Origin: Trissonchulus latispiculum
Lineage: Eukaryota > Nematoda > Enoplea > Enoplida > Ironidae
Direction: 5' to 3'
DNA length: 64,000 nt
NCBI GenBank assembly: GCA_030248195.1
Contig: JASAND010023201.1
Location: 1 to 64,000, forward strand
Both the position numbers and the translations under genes were made by a program. The notes under the pieces are model-generated. The model did not search any database, had not been told where the DNA came from, and saw only the letters and a list, made by a program, of their open reading frames with translations. Shown piece by piece: positions 1 through 9,919 of the stretch. Position 1 is the first letter of the stretch. Each line of letters opens with the position of its first letter.

Positions 1-1638
1 AATAAAGGTGAACCGCAAAATTGCTATCTAGTTCATATTTCTTTATTTATTTCTCTACAATTTCTGTTTATTTTGGAAGTGTGCACTTGTTATTGACTAT
101 GATAGTTATTGACTATGTAATGAGTATTCAGTTATGTAAGCAGTGTAGCAATAGTTATGGCTTGTTGATTAAATTGTTGACAATCAATCATAGTTACATA
201 CAATTGAATATTGAACATCTAACAGACAGGATTACGGTATTTGTAGGCAGAAGGACAGTTTTTTCACTTTTTCCAGACTAATATGTGTAGGCAGTAGGTA
301 CAGTCTTGAGTTTTGGAGGATTAGTGTAGGCATAAGTACAGTCTTGAGTTTTGTCACAGAATAGGCAGAAGTTAAATAGGCATAAGTACAGGACACGAGA
401 TACTTCGTACCTTCTACCCAAGTAGAATATTGTCATTTAATGAATCATATCTGCGTAAATACTGCACACACACACGAGGGCGCACTACGTAAATTTTTCA
501 ATTTTTGCTTTCATTGCTTGTACGTATAATTTCGGAAAAGTACGTGAATAACTGAAACTATAAATCAGTGAATTAGAGCGTGACTTCTACATTGACGTAG
601 AAATTTTTTAGGAAAAGTAGCTTTCGTATAAAGAAATATTTTCTACGATAATTTATAAGATATAGGTTTTTGCTTGCACAAATTTTTATGTGGATTTTCA
701 ATTTTGCTTATAACAGAAAATTTATGTTCACAGTTTTCCGAAGATAAACTAAGTTTGCGCAGTTTAAAGGCACAGTGTGCCATAGTTGTTTTGACAGACG
801 CATTACAACGTGGAAAAAGCATTGTAAATTTGCTTGAAACATTTTACACCGATCTTACCATAAATTTACAACGTGGTAAACACATTGTAGTTTTTTACTA
901 CAATTCTACAACGGTTTTACCATATGGTACATCCACATTAAATGCATAGTAAAAGCATTGTAAATGCTACACATGCACAGTTACTCTACAGCAAGGTTAC
1001 AAGCATGGTAAAAGTCGTATAGTCCGTCGGATGTACGCCGTGGCGGGCATGTGGTTGCAGCAGTCTGTGAGTTTGGACGGTGGGATCAGTGGATTCTTCT
1101 CTTTTATTTTATTTATTTATTTATTTTATGAATTTATTTCTCCGTTTGAATCAATTTATCATCAATTTAATTATGTCTGTGCTACTTTTCCCTCTTTGCT
1201 CCCAGCCCATTGATTTGATGAAACAAAAATGTGACTTTTCTTCCAAGTTACATATTCCCTGGAACAACCTGGCTGATCCATTTTTATAAGCTCACTTGCA
1301 CGATTTTCAGGTATATAATTATAACAGTTGCAATTGTTTTATAATTTTTGAATAAATGTGTCAGCGGCCGCTCCATTTGGGGCTTGGGCCCCGCCCCCGT
1401 TTATTTTTACTAACCGCGCCCCTCCTCATGAAATGCCTGCATAAATTCTCCTCATAAACCCAAAATTGCCTAATTTTACCATTTTGCCCTAAGCTTTCAA
1501 AACACGTTTTCGGCTTCGACGGATTTTTAACGAAACTTTAGCTATTTTAGCGTATCTAAAATCAGTCATTTTGGCGAGTTTTGGCGGTTTCACAAAAAAC
1601 GTTGAAATCCGAAATTGTTAAAAACAAGGTTTTTTAGG
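1..1638. other. Non-coding stretch with short degenerate repeats
   Basis: No convincing exon was seen. Between about 285 and 400 a short unit containing GGCATAAGTACAG and CTTGAGTTTTG recurs with variation. Between about 800 and 1010 a unit resembling TTTACAACGTGG followed by CATTGTA recurs four or so times with drift. The open frames here are short, AT-rich and lack splice or start context. From about 1360 the sequence changes to a more G/C-rich flank of the foldback element. Confidence 0.5.
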
Positions 1639-2156
1639 CCATAGCTTAGGCGGCCCATGTCAAGATAAAAGCTAGAACCCCCAGAACCCCCATCAGAAAA
1701 AAAGGAGGTTCTCAAATTTTTTCATGCGTTTGCATCCTGGACTTTGATTTGTACGTGACTCCGTTGCGGATCTTTTCCTTCCGCAGGTACTTCAGCAGAC
1801 ATGATATGTTTACAATATGTATATATGTATCTCAGTCATCAAATTTGTAGCATAGAACCGGGGTGTACTGGGGGGGGGGGTCCTCCTGGCTTTTCTCATA
1901 AACATAGACTGAAAATTCTGTGTATGAAACATCCAATATCCACGATATGGGTATCAATCGAAAGCTGACGACAACAACAACAAGTTCGTCCTTAATTTAG
2001 ACCCAGACAATGCGCACACTTTTCGGTACACCCGGACTCCAGAACCCTCAGTATTTCCAGCAAACACTTAAAACTGAGCAGTAGTAGAGGATCAAATCTC
2101 CTGAAAAAATTTCAGAACCCCCAGAACCCCAAGAACCCCCATCAAAAATTTGAAAC

Positions 2157-2767
2157 TATAGTCTAGCAAACTTAAACTGGACCAAAAGAGTGAATTTTGT
2201 GGAGAGTTTATTATCCAAGCTAAGTATGACAATGTATATATTTTCTGAAAGCTCAGAAATCAGGGATTTCAAAAATTTTTAAAAATTTTCAAATTTTCAA
2301 ATTTCAAATTTCATAAATTTTGAAAACTGTAGGAAAAAAAATAAACGAAAAGTAGTCGAGTTTGGTATCAAATGAAAGCTCTTGTTCAGGAGAACGCGAA
2401 TATGTATCAATTAAGCGGGTTTGGGGCGGCACGTGGTTCCAGCAGGCCCATATCCCGAAAAATAAAAGTTGCTCCGATCGCTACAAACCTGGGCTCATTT
2501 GAAAGCTCTCATCCCGCTGAGTAAAAGTTATAATTGGGTCATCGCTCAGAAATGCTGTCTGTGAAAGTTATCACTCTTTAAACCCCAAAAATGGGCTGTT
2601 TGGGCACTTTTGGAGGGTTTAATCCAGGCTAGCAAAAGCGGTGAGCTGAATCAAGTCATGCCAGTGTGCTACATTTTGCGTCTCATCATTATACACAACT
2701 ACGTGAAAATTGCAGCTTTGGATCTTCATGCATGCGTAAGATAAGCTAATTTAAACAAACTTCAAAG
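2157..2767 (+). repeat. Left arm of giant palindrome
   Basis: This 611-bp arm matches 2786-3399 in reverse complement with only scattered differences by eye. Shared landmarks include TGGAGAGTTTATTAT near the outer end and AAGATAAGCTAATTTAAAC near the loop. A transcript across both arms would form a long double-stranded hairpin. Confidence 0.88.
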
Positions 2768-2785
2768 AAGCCGCCGTGTCGGTTC

Positions 2786-3399
2786 CTTTGAAGTTCGTTT
2801 AAATTAGCTTATCTTACGCAAGCGTACAGATCAAAAGCAGCAATTTGCACGTAGTTGTGGATAATGATGAGACGCAAAATGTTGCACAGCCACTTGACTT
2901 GATTCAGCTCACAGCTTTTGCTAGCCTGGATTAAACCCTCCAAAAGTGCCCAAACAGCCCATTTTGGGGGTTTAAAGATGGATAACTTTCACAGACAGCA
3001 TTTTTGAGCGATGACCCAATTATAACTTTTACTCAGCGGGATGAGAGCTTTCAAATGAGCCCAAGTTTGTAGCGATCGGAGCAACTTTTATTTTTCGGGA
3101 TATAGGCCCGCTGGAACCACGTGCCGCCCCAAACCCGCTTAATTGATATATATTCGCATTCTCCTGAACAAGACCTTTCATTTGATACCAAACTCGACTA
3201 CTTTTCGTTTATTTTTTCTTTTCCTAAAGTTTTCAAAATTTATGAAATTTGAAATTGGAAAATTTGAAAATTTTTTAAAATTTTTGAAATCTCTGATTTC
3301 TGAGCTTTCAGAAAATATATACATTGTCATACTTAGCTTGAATAATAAACTCTCCACAAAATTCACTCTTTTGGTCCAGTTTAAGTTTGCTAGACTATA
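2786..3399 (-). repeat. Right arm of giant palindrome
   Basis: This is the reverse-complement partner of 2157-2767. Small indels make it about 3 bp longer. The 85- and 78-residue open frames found here are mirror translations of the repeat, not genes. Confidence 0.88.
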
Positions 3400-3635
3400 A
3401 ATATATGTAGTCACGGATCAAATCTCTTCAAAAAGTTAAGAACCCCCAAGAACCCCCAGAACCCCCATCAAAAAATGAAACTAAACATAGTTATAGATCA
3501 AATCTCTACAAAAAATTAAGAACCCCCAGAACCCCAAGAACCCCCATGAAAATAAAAGCTTCAAGAAAATCAAGTGGTAGATCAGAACGCATCAAAAAGT
3601 GACTTTTATCTTCACATGGGCCGCTTAGGCCATGG

Positions 3636-4069
3636 CCTCAATTTATGAGTCGATGGCCTAAAGAATTTTGGCTGTTGAGGCCATTTGGCCTAAATTTTTT
3701 GACGAAAACCCAGCTAAATTTTATTAATTTTTAATTTTCTAAGAAATTTACAACAAGAAAGAAAAAGAAACAGCAATTTTCTAAGAAATTTTCGCGCCTT
3801 CGGCGCGAATTTCTTACATTTTCACTTGTATTTCTGAGCTGCGCCAGCTGCCAGCTAGTTACATTGTCTATTTGCACTTATAAATTCACATTCTAGTTAT
3901 AACTTCATTTACTATTATAAAGATGTTCAGCGAAGAAATGCTATTTTAGTATGTAGTTAAACTTTATTTCTGTTAGTTTAATTTTTTCTTTCTTTGGTTC
4001 TCTATATATACTCGTATGCTCCTACCTGTTTTAATTTTCAATAAAAATTAATTAATTTATTAGCACTTT
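3636..4069. other. AT-rich non-coding spacer
   Basis: No gene was seen. It contains a perfect short palindrome GCGCCTTCGGCGC near 3795. The same CCTTCGGCGC core recurs inside repeats near 29160 and 63150, so it is probably a fragment of a dispersed repeat. Confidence 0.45.
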
Positions 4070-4910
4070 GGGGGGATTGTGAGGGGTGGGGAGAAAATTC
4101 GATTGGGGGAGGTATAGTTAGTGGAGATCAGGAGTGGAGGGTTGGAGGGAAGACAAGTTTGGTAGGGGAAAGTTTGGGAGGGAGGGGAGGGAGTTTTTTT
4201 GGTTGGGAGGTAAGGGGTGACAAGAGTAAGTTGATTGTGGTTGAGAGAGCCGGAGGGTTGTGGCGGGGAGAGTTGAGTGGGAAACTATGAGTTGTGGTTT
4301 TGGTAGTGGCATAAGAAGCCGATATAGGTTATAAAGTGATGGGGTTGTGGAAATGCCTTTGTAGGGTATTAGAACGTTGGGTTTTGAGAGTTGAAGTCAG
4401 GGAGAAGTGGCAGTTTGGTAACCCCGGGAATGGGGGCCAATTTTATTGGGAAGGATGGTAAAGTAGGGGGAAGGTATTGAAGTTGATGAGGAAGGAGACG
4501 AGAGAAACGGGACGACTTAAGGTGAGGTTCCTTTTTGGGAAATTGATTGGGGGAGAATTAAGATTGAAAGTTTTAGGTGAGTGGGTGAGTTGGAAATAGT
4601 TCTTTGAGTGGGCATGGGTTAGAGTGGTATTGGTATTTTGTAGTTTTATTTAGGGATAGGGATTTTTGTGGGGATGATGGGGATGAGAAAAGGAAATAAA
4701 TAGGGGGAGGGAAGGGGAATACGGGGTGAAAAGGAATGAAAATGTAGGCGCCAATTTAAAGATGAATCAGAAGTGGGGAGAGGAAAGGGGATTTAGGCGA
4801 GTAAGTAAGGAAGAAGAAGGGGGAATGTTAGGAGGATATGAGGGAGGAGAGAGGAATATGGTGGATAATTTAAAGGAATTATAGGGAAAAGAGGGGGGGG
4901 CACTTTAACA
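4070..4910. repeat. G-rich, C-depleted low-complexity tract
   Basis: About 840 bp in which the plus strand is dominated by G and A with some T and strikingly few C residues, for example GGGAGGGAGGGGAGGG near 4180. The opposite strand gives a proline-, serine- and leucine-rich open frame (4118-4312), which is what such composition yields by chance. It ends in G homopolymers at 4894-4920. It is not a simple tandem repeat. It could be a decayed low-complexity part of a retroelement, but nothing in it proves this. Confidence 0.6.
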
Positions 4911-7199
4911 AGGGGGGGGGTATGGCGGGGGGGATACGGGACCCCTCAAATATTGGAGATTCGGTACATGGGCTAGCAAAATCAGGGACAAGGGACAAGG
5001 GACAGTGCCAGAAAAGGCAGGTCAAACTAAAAATCAATAAAAATTTTAGCCAAAAATAACAAAATTTTTTTAAAAATTCGAGAAATTTCCAAACAATCGC
5101 AAAACACTGCTTATTTTGCTTTAAAAGGGCTGTAGAACAGCTAATTTATCGCTAATTTCGCTTAAAATTTGCAAAAATTGTACTTTTTCAAGTTCTTCTT
5201 GGACCCTCCCCCCAAATTTGAGATAAGGTACAAGGGCAGGTAAAATTTGGCCTAAAACAGGTACAGGACCCCTCAGGAATCAGTACCCTTGTTAATGTAT
5301 GTTCATTAATACTGTCGTGCACTATTATTTCTATGGTAACAAGGTTCTGTTTCTGCCATTTTAAGGTAAAAACGTAGTTTTTCTGGTCTGTTAAACAGTG
5401 ACGATGGCAATTTTTATTGTTAAACAGCGATTTTTGAATATATAACGCGTGAATACATGATAACTGCAATTTTAACAATGTGTACAATAACTCACAACCT
5501 AAAAATTAACAAAATTTGGATGGCCTAAATTTTTTGGCTGATGGCCTAAAAAATTTCAGTCGTTGATGCCATTTGGCCTAAAGTTCGGCGACCAAAAAAA
5601 GCCCTGGTTAAAAATTATGCCCCCACCCTTTTTGGCTTATTGTTTGTATATATACGTACTTTTAGGTGTAAAAAGGTTTTAAAGTCGTCGATAAATTTTG
5701 GCGAAAATTTACGGGGGTGCCCCCCGAACCGTTTCCCCAGAGCAATTGTTTCAGAGCAAAAGTCGACACCAAACGGGACACCCACACTTTTCATGGGGGG
5801 ACGATGTTTATGGTGCCCCCGCCCCCGGTAGAATAAGCCCAGGTACACCTATGGTGGGCGGTCGGGTCAACAGACCTCCCCTCAAATCTGAATTTAGGGG
5901 GGCGTTACTTGGGTCGAAAATTCGACCCTCACCGATTTGGCCCAAATTCTTCTCACTGATAGCCCTAGGGCCCTACACAATCTATTGAAATTTGGGATGA
6001 TTTTGTCCAGGAATAGAAAAGTTACAGCCATTCAAAATTTCCAGTTCCTATTGAAAATGGCCTAAAAACGGAACTTTAGATTTTTCGCTTCCGACAACGA
6101 TAACTTACTCAAATCAAAACCTTTTGAAATGTTCTATAGCTCAGTTTGGAGCTAACAATATCTGAAATTTGTCGAAGAGCTGTTTTAAAAAATTCGGTTT
6201 CTAATTTTCTTAGCAATCCTTTTTGTGAGACAACCCCACAAAAACAGAAATTGAAAATTCACGGACATACGGTATTTGACTGATAACATTAAATAGCTGC
6301 AAAAAGAAGTTTGTGCCAAGAAGAAAAGTTTTTTAGAATTGAAAAAGCTATCGATTGATGTTGAGATTATGCCTATTTGCGAAGTTCGAAAATTTTCGAA
6401 AAATGTCAATTTTGATTTATTTTTGGGTTCGTCTCACGGAAACGATTACTGCAAAAGTTAGAATCTGAATTTTGAAAAAAGCTCTTATATACGTGTATAG
6501 CCATGGGGTGAAAAAAACCCACCCCCTTTTTTGGGGGAAAACCCACCCGCCTCCTAGGTCATGGGTTGGAGATATGAGCTCCAAAACATAGCAGCAGGAA
6601 GCGCGACTCTTTCTAGCCTACGTATGCAAAGATCAAGTCATTTGGTTCACTCCTGCTCATTTTATGACATTTTGAAAATGACAACTACTTTTTGGTTCAA
6701 CCATCCAAAAATTTACCAAAAGTTTGGACCGATGTAACTTTTGGCTGGGTTGGGCTAGAAAAGTTTTGCGTATCTGCAATGATGGCAACTCTTCCTCTTT
6801 GCACACAGCCAAAATTAGACCGATCCGCTGTACCGTTAGTCTGGCACATTGCTAAATGTGGCGGGGAAAAAACCCCACCCAAATTTTTTTGAAAAATTTT
6901 TTAACAACTCAATACGGAAACAATTAGAGACTATAGCACGGTACTATCGAGGACGCTGCATCATCCTATGCGGCCAGATTCGGACAATTTTGCTTACCTG
7001 GCTAGCTAGAGGCTAAAAACCTTAAAAGTGCCATTTCGCTGCTGGAGGACCCAGTATATACAGGTACAATTGTGGATTTTAACAGCCAATTCTACGTACA
7101 AAACCATTCTCTACACGATAGAATAATAAGTTTTATTAAATTACATCATTTTTAGCATTTTTCAAAAATTGCCCTATGTTTATGTGTTAAACTTTATGA
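4911..7199. other. Repeat-derived non-coding region
   Basis: No exon was recognised. The stretch holds fragments of the G/C-run MITE families common in this window, for example GGTACACCTATGGTGGG near 5842, and phrases such as GGCCTAAATTTTTTGGC that recur near 3690 and 5525. Open frames at 5188-5487 and 5615-5988 cross these repeats and are not taken as genes. Confidence 0.5.
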
Positions 7200-8163
7200 A
7201 ACCTGTGGCTCAAACTTCAGTGTGGCGCAACGAGAAGACACCGAAAAAATGGCAGGAAGCTATTCTGACTCCTGTGTATAAAAAGGGAGATAAGCGTCTG
7301 TGCAAAAGTTATCAGGGAATCTCGCTACTTCCGGTTTCCGGCAAGATCTTATCAATTGTCATTTTGGAGAGACTGGCCTCTGAATTGGACTCTACTGCCA
7401 GGGAAAATCAGGCAGGCTTCCGTAAAGGTCGTGGAACGATTGATCAGATTTTTGCCCTCCGTCAGATCCTTGAACGTCGCCACCAATACGACCAGGACCA
7501 GCCCACTATTGCTGCTTTTCTTGACTTCTCCGCCGCCTTTGACAGTGTTGATAGAGACACACTGTGGAAGCTTCTAGCTGCCAGCGGCGTTCCAGCTACT
7601 TACGTTAACCTGATTCGGAACATGTACAATGACTCAACAACGAGAGTGCGTGTTTACGGTGAGCTAAGCGAGCCGTTTGCTGCAACAACCGGTGTACGTA
7701 AGACAGGGAGATGTGCTTTCTCCACTCTTGTTCCTTCTAGCAGTAGATCGAGTCATGTCGAAGTGTGTCCAGCCAGAAGACGGTGTATCAGCGAAAACGA
7801 CATGGCTGCCGACTTGGAATATGCCGATGACATCGCAATGCTGGCGGCGAATGCAAACGATATGCAGCGATTGATCAACAACGTTGTGCTGCATAGTGAA
7901 CCTGTTAGGCTGAAATTAAACTCTGCAAAATGCAAGTACATATCGTCAGTTGCTCTCATTGATGACCTAATGGTTGGGGATGATGTTATTGAAGGAGTAG
8001 ATGCGTTTCCCTATTTCGGTAGCCAAATTACGGCAGATGGTTCCCCAACGACAGAAATTAACTGCAGAATTGGCAAGGCCCTAAGTGTGTTCAGTCAGCT
8101 TGGCAAATACCTGTGGCACCGTCGGGAAATTTCAATGCGCACCAAGCTGAGGGTCTTTGACAG
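7200..8163 (+). pseudogene. LINE (non-LTR retrotransposon) reverse transcriptase, 5' fragment
   Basis: This is the central part of a non-LTR reverse transcriptase, which copies its own RNA at the target site. Visible motifs are KKGD followed by GISLLPVSGKI (finger region), QAGFRKGRGTIDQ, motif A LDFSAAFDSVDR at about 7520-7555 with its catalytic Asp, and motif C YADD at 7820-7831. Motif B (RQGDVLSPLLF) is present but in another frame at about 7700-7790, so two frame changes lie between motifs A and C. No N-terminal endonuclease domain is visible upstream, so the copy is 5'-truncated. It ends abruptly at a direct-repeat element and resumes at 8907. The clade was not assigned. The copy is dead. 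Confidence 0.93.
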
Positions 8164-8411
8164 TGTAGCGCTTCTACCAGGGCTGGCGGATCAGGAAAAA
8201 ACCAAGGACAAGCCCGAACGGGAGGCGTCAGGCACCCTCGTACCCACGAAACCAGGACCTAGAAGAGAGAAGGGAAGAGGGAGGTTCAGCTTTTCACTCA
8301 CCATTGAAAGTAAAGAATTGGTCCCGGCGGGATCGAACCACGGCCCTTCTGCTCTAGAGTCAGACATGCTAACCACTACACCACGGGACCATCAGCTGAG
8401 CTCCCATTGCA
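8164..8411. repeat. Left terminal direct repeat of the TRIM-like element
   Basis: 248 bp, beginning TGTAGCGCTTCTACC and ending CTCCCATTGCA. It matches 8658-8906 with only a few differences by eye. It contains the tRNA-like segment at 8320-8390. Confidence 0.85.
8320..8390 (-). repeat. tRNA-Gln-like sequence in left terminal repeat
   Basis: On the minus strand it starts GGTCCCGTGGTGTAGTGGTT and ends GTTCGATCCCGCCGGGACC. The acceptor arms GGTCCCG and CGGGACC pair perfectly, and A-box-like and B-box-like (GGTTCGATCCC) promoter elements are present. The D arm closely resembles tRNA-Gln. The anticodon loop reads CTCTAGA, so the anticodon position would be CTA. The anticodon and T stems carry mismatches, so this is a tRNA-derived repeat and not a functional tRNA gene. 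Confidence 0.75.
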
Positions 8412-8657
8412 GGCTTGTCAATCTTTCCTATGCCTGCTTCCCTTACATCTCCCCCGGGTTTCTAGAAGACACGTCCCGCGGCTTTACTCAGCTCGGAATC
8501 AAACCGAGAGCGCATCCAACGCAGGGCATTCTGAGCCCAAGGGATCCGTGCTCCCCCGACACACGTTCCAGACCCCTTTAGATCCAACCAACCAGAAGCA
8601 ACTACTGGGGGACCGGAGACAGGAGTCCAATCCGGGTCCTGAGGCAGCCTCGCCACA

Positions 8658-8906
8658 TGTAGAGCTTCTACCAGGGCTGGCGGATCAGGAAGAAACCAAG
8701 GACAAGCCCGAACGGGAGGCGTCAGGCACCCTCGTACCCACGAAACCAGGACCTAGAAGAGAGAAGGGAAGAGGGAGGTTCAGCTTTTCACTCACCATTG
8801 AAAGTAAAGAATTGGTCCCGCCGGGGATCGAACCACGGCCCTACTGCTCTAGAGTGAGACATGCTAACCACTACACCACGGGACCATCAGCTGAGCTCCC
8901 ATTGCA
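8658..8906. repeat. Right terminal direct repeat of the TRIM-like element
   Basis: 249 bp, beginning TGTAGAGCTTCTACC and ending CTCCCATTGCA. The close match to the left copy implies a recent insertion or copying of one repeat from the other. It contains the tRNA-like segment at 8814-8885. Confidence 0.85.
8814..8885 (-). repeat. tRNA-Gln-like sequence in right terminal repeat
   Basis: Same structure as the copy at 8320-8390. It has an intact 7-bp acceptor pairing and the same CTCTAGA loop, but a more damaged anticodon stem (mismatches at three of five pairs). The decay in both copies argues against a working tRNA. Confidence 0.72.
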
Positions 8907-9000
8907 TGGTGATGTCAGTACTGCTTTATGGACTTGAGACTGCTCCCCTTCGTCAAGCTGACATCCGCAAACTGGACGTGTTTAAGAACTACTGTCTCCA
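8907..9000 (+). pseudogene. LINE reverse transcriptase, middle fragment
   Basis: The LINE coding sequence resumes here. The frame encodes SVLLYGLETAP, the conserved LLYG.E motif downstream of the reverse transcriptase core, then a Leu/Lys-rich stretch. It breaks off exactly at TGTCTCCA, the left copy of an 8-bp duplication flanking the hAT-type MITE. It continues at 14642. Confidence 0.9.
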
Positions 9001-9460
9001 TAGGTGTACCACCTGTTTGGGTTGGGGGAGAGTAGAAGGTCCAAATTTGGCTCGGGGGACCCCACTCAAATCCTAAATTTGGGGGGGAGGTCCCCCCTAA
9101 ACTGTACCCAAGTTGTTTTAGCTAAAAATGCTCATCCTTTGATGTACAGTACATTAAAGCTTCTGTCAATAGTTTTCGTATGCGAAAATAGGGCTTGAAA
9201 ATTGACAAATTTGTACAAAAATATGCCTAAATTAGCCCAGATTGTGGTTCATATTATAATTGCGTATATTACCTTTTAATTGCTATAAATAATCATCTTT
9301 AGCTGTTTATAAGTGATTTATAGCCTATTTTTCTAATTTTTTTGAAAACTTTTCAGAAGTGGAAAAAATTTTTCCAAAAATTTTGCATTTTTTACTTGGT
9401 TGGAGGGGGGTCTGGCCTCTCCGTGGGGGGGGTCTCACAGGGGGCAAATTGTAGCCTGGT

Positions 9461-9907
9461 ATCAATCCCCGTTTACTGTCCGGTTACTAAACCGGAAATT
9501 GTTTGGCGAAACGATTGCAGGTTTTCTCAAATGGGGTGCAACTCTTTCTCGAAACTAGATCCCCAATCTAAACCTAATCAAACATTAGGCATGGGTGGCG
9601 GACAAAGAGCTTTATTTCAAAGAACTTACAGTTTGTTGGCAGGCAGAGGCACAGCAAATAAGAATGAAAGGCCTAATGGCCGACTGTCCACAAGCAAGAG
9701 ACAACTGATGATTGAATAAAATCGAATGAATGCAACAAAGAATGCTTCCGTTTATATAGCCCCGATTCTGGTGACAATTTGGAATATGCAAATTAGATAT
9801 GCAAATTAGATAGCTAATATTGCAAAGCTAATGTTCGTTACACATAAGGAACGATTTGTTTGAACGACTGTTTAGAATCGCATATCGTAATAACTAGGTT
9901 TTTCACA
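9461..9907 (-). repeat. 3' LTR (left copy)
   Basis: Plus-strand ends are ATCAATCCCC and TTTTTCACA, so on the coding strand the LTR starts TGTGAAAA. It matches the copy at 14182-14629 with few substitutions and contains AATATGCAAATTAGATATGC and a TATATA-containing stretch near 9755. The 125-residue open frame crossing it is not a gene. Confidence 0.9.
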
Positions 9908-9919
9908 TCATCCTCCTGC
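9908..9919 (-). other. Polypurine tract
   Basis: On the minus strand GCAGGAGGATGA lies immediately upstream of the TGTGAAAA start of the 3' LTR. This is the expected position for plus-strand DNA priming during reverse transcription. Confidence 0.6.

Larger units (their letters stand above)
1639..3635. mobile_element. 2-kb foldback (inverted-repeat) element
   Basis: The core is a giant palindrome. A left arm (2157-2767) is repeated in reverse complement at 2786-3399, around an 18-bp loop. The arms begin and end with TATAGTCTAGC and its complement. Outside the core, a second inverted pair occurs at about 1639-1672 and 3603-3635, containing GGCGGCCCATGTCAAGATAA and its near complement. Between core and outer repeats lie copies of a C-run motif (GAACCCCCAGAACCCC) next to GATCAAATCTC at about 2089, 3415 and 3500. 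No transposase frame is visible. The structure fits a foldback or long-TIR non-autonomous DNA element; the superfamily cannot be set because no target duplication was recognised. Confidence 0.8.
8164..8906. mobile_element. Miniature terminal-direct-repeat element with tRNA-like repeats (TRIM-like)
   Basis: Two near-identical direct repeats (8164-8411 and 8658-8906) flank a 246-bp middle. Each repeat starts TGTAG and ends TTGCA, giving the TG...CA ends typical of LTRs. Each contains a minus-strand tRNA-Gln-like sequence. Read on the minus strand, the middle begins right after the first repeat with TGTGGCGAGGCTGCCTCAGG, which contains a TGG-initiated primer-binding-site-like start. Size and layout fit a terminal-repeat retrotransposon in miniature. 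It sits inside the LINE reading frame; removing it lets the LINE frame continue. No clear target duplication was found. The alternative is two tandem SINE copies with an unrelated spacer. Confidence 0.7.

Noticed and set aside
4118..4312. Pro/Ser/Leu-rich minus-strand frame
   Set aside because: A product of the C-poor, G-rich composition; no start context or homology.
8320..8390. Functional tRNA gene with CTA anticodon
   Set aside because: It occurs twice inside identical repeats with damaged anticodon and T stems, so it is repeat-derived.
9342..9719. 125-codon plus-strand frame
   Set aside because: It runs from MITE sequence into an LTR, and a near-identical frame appears in the other LTR.
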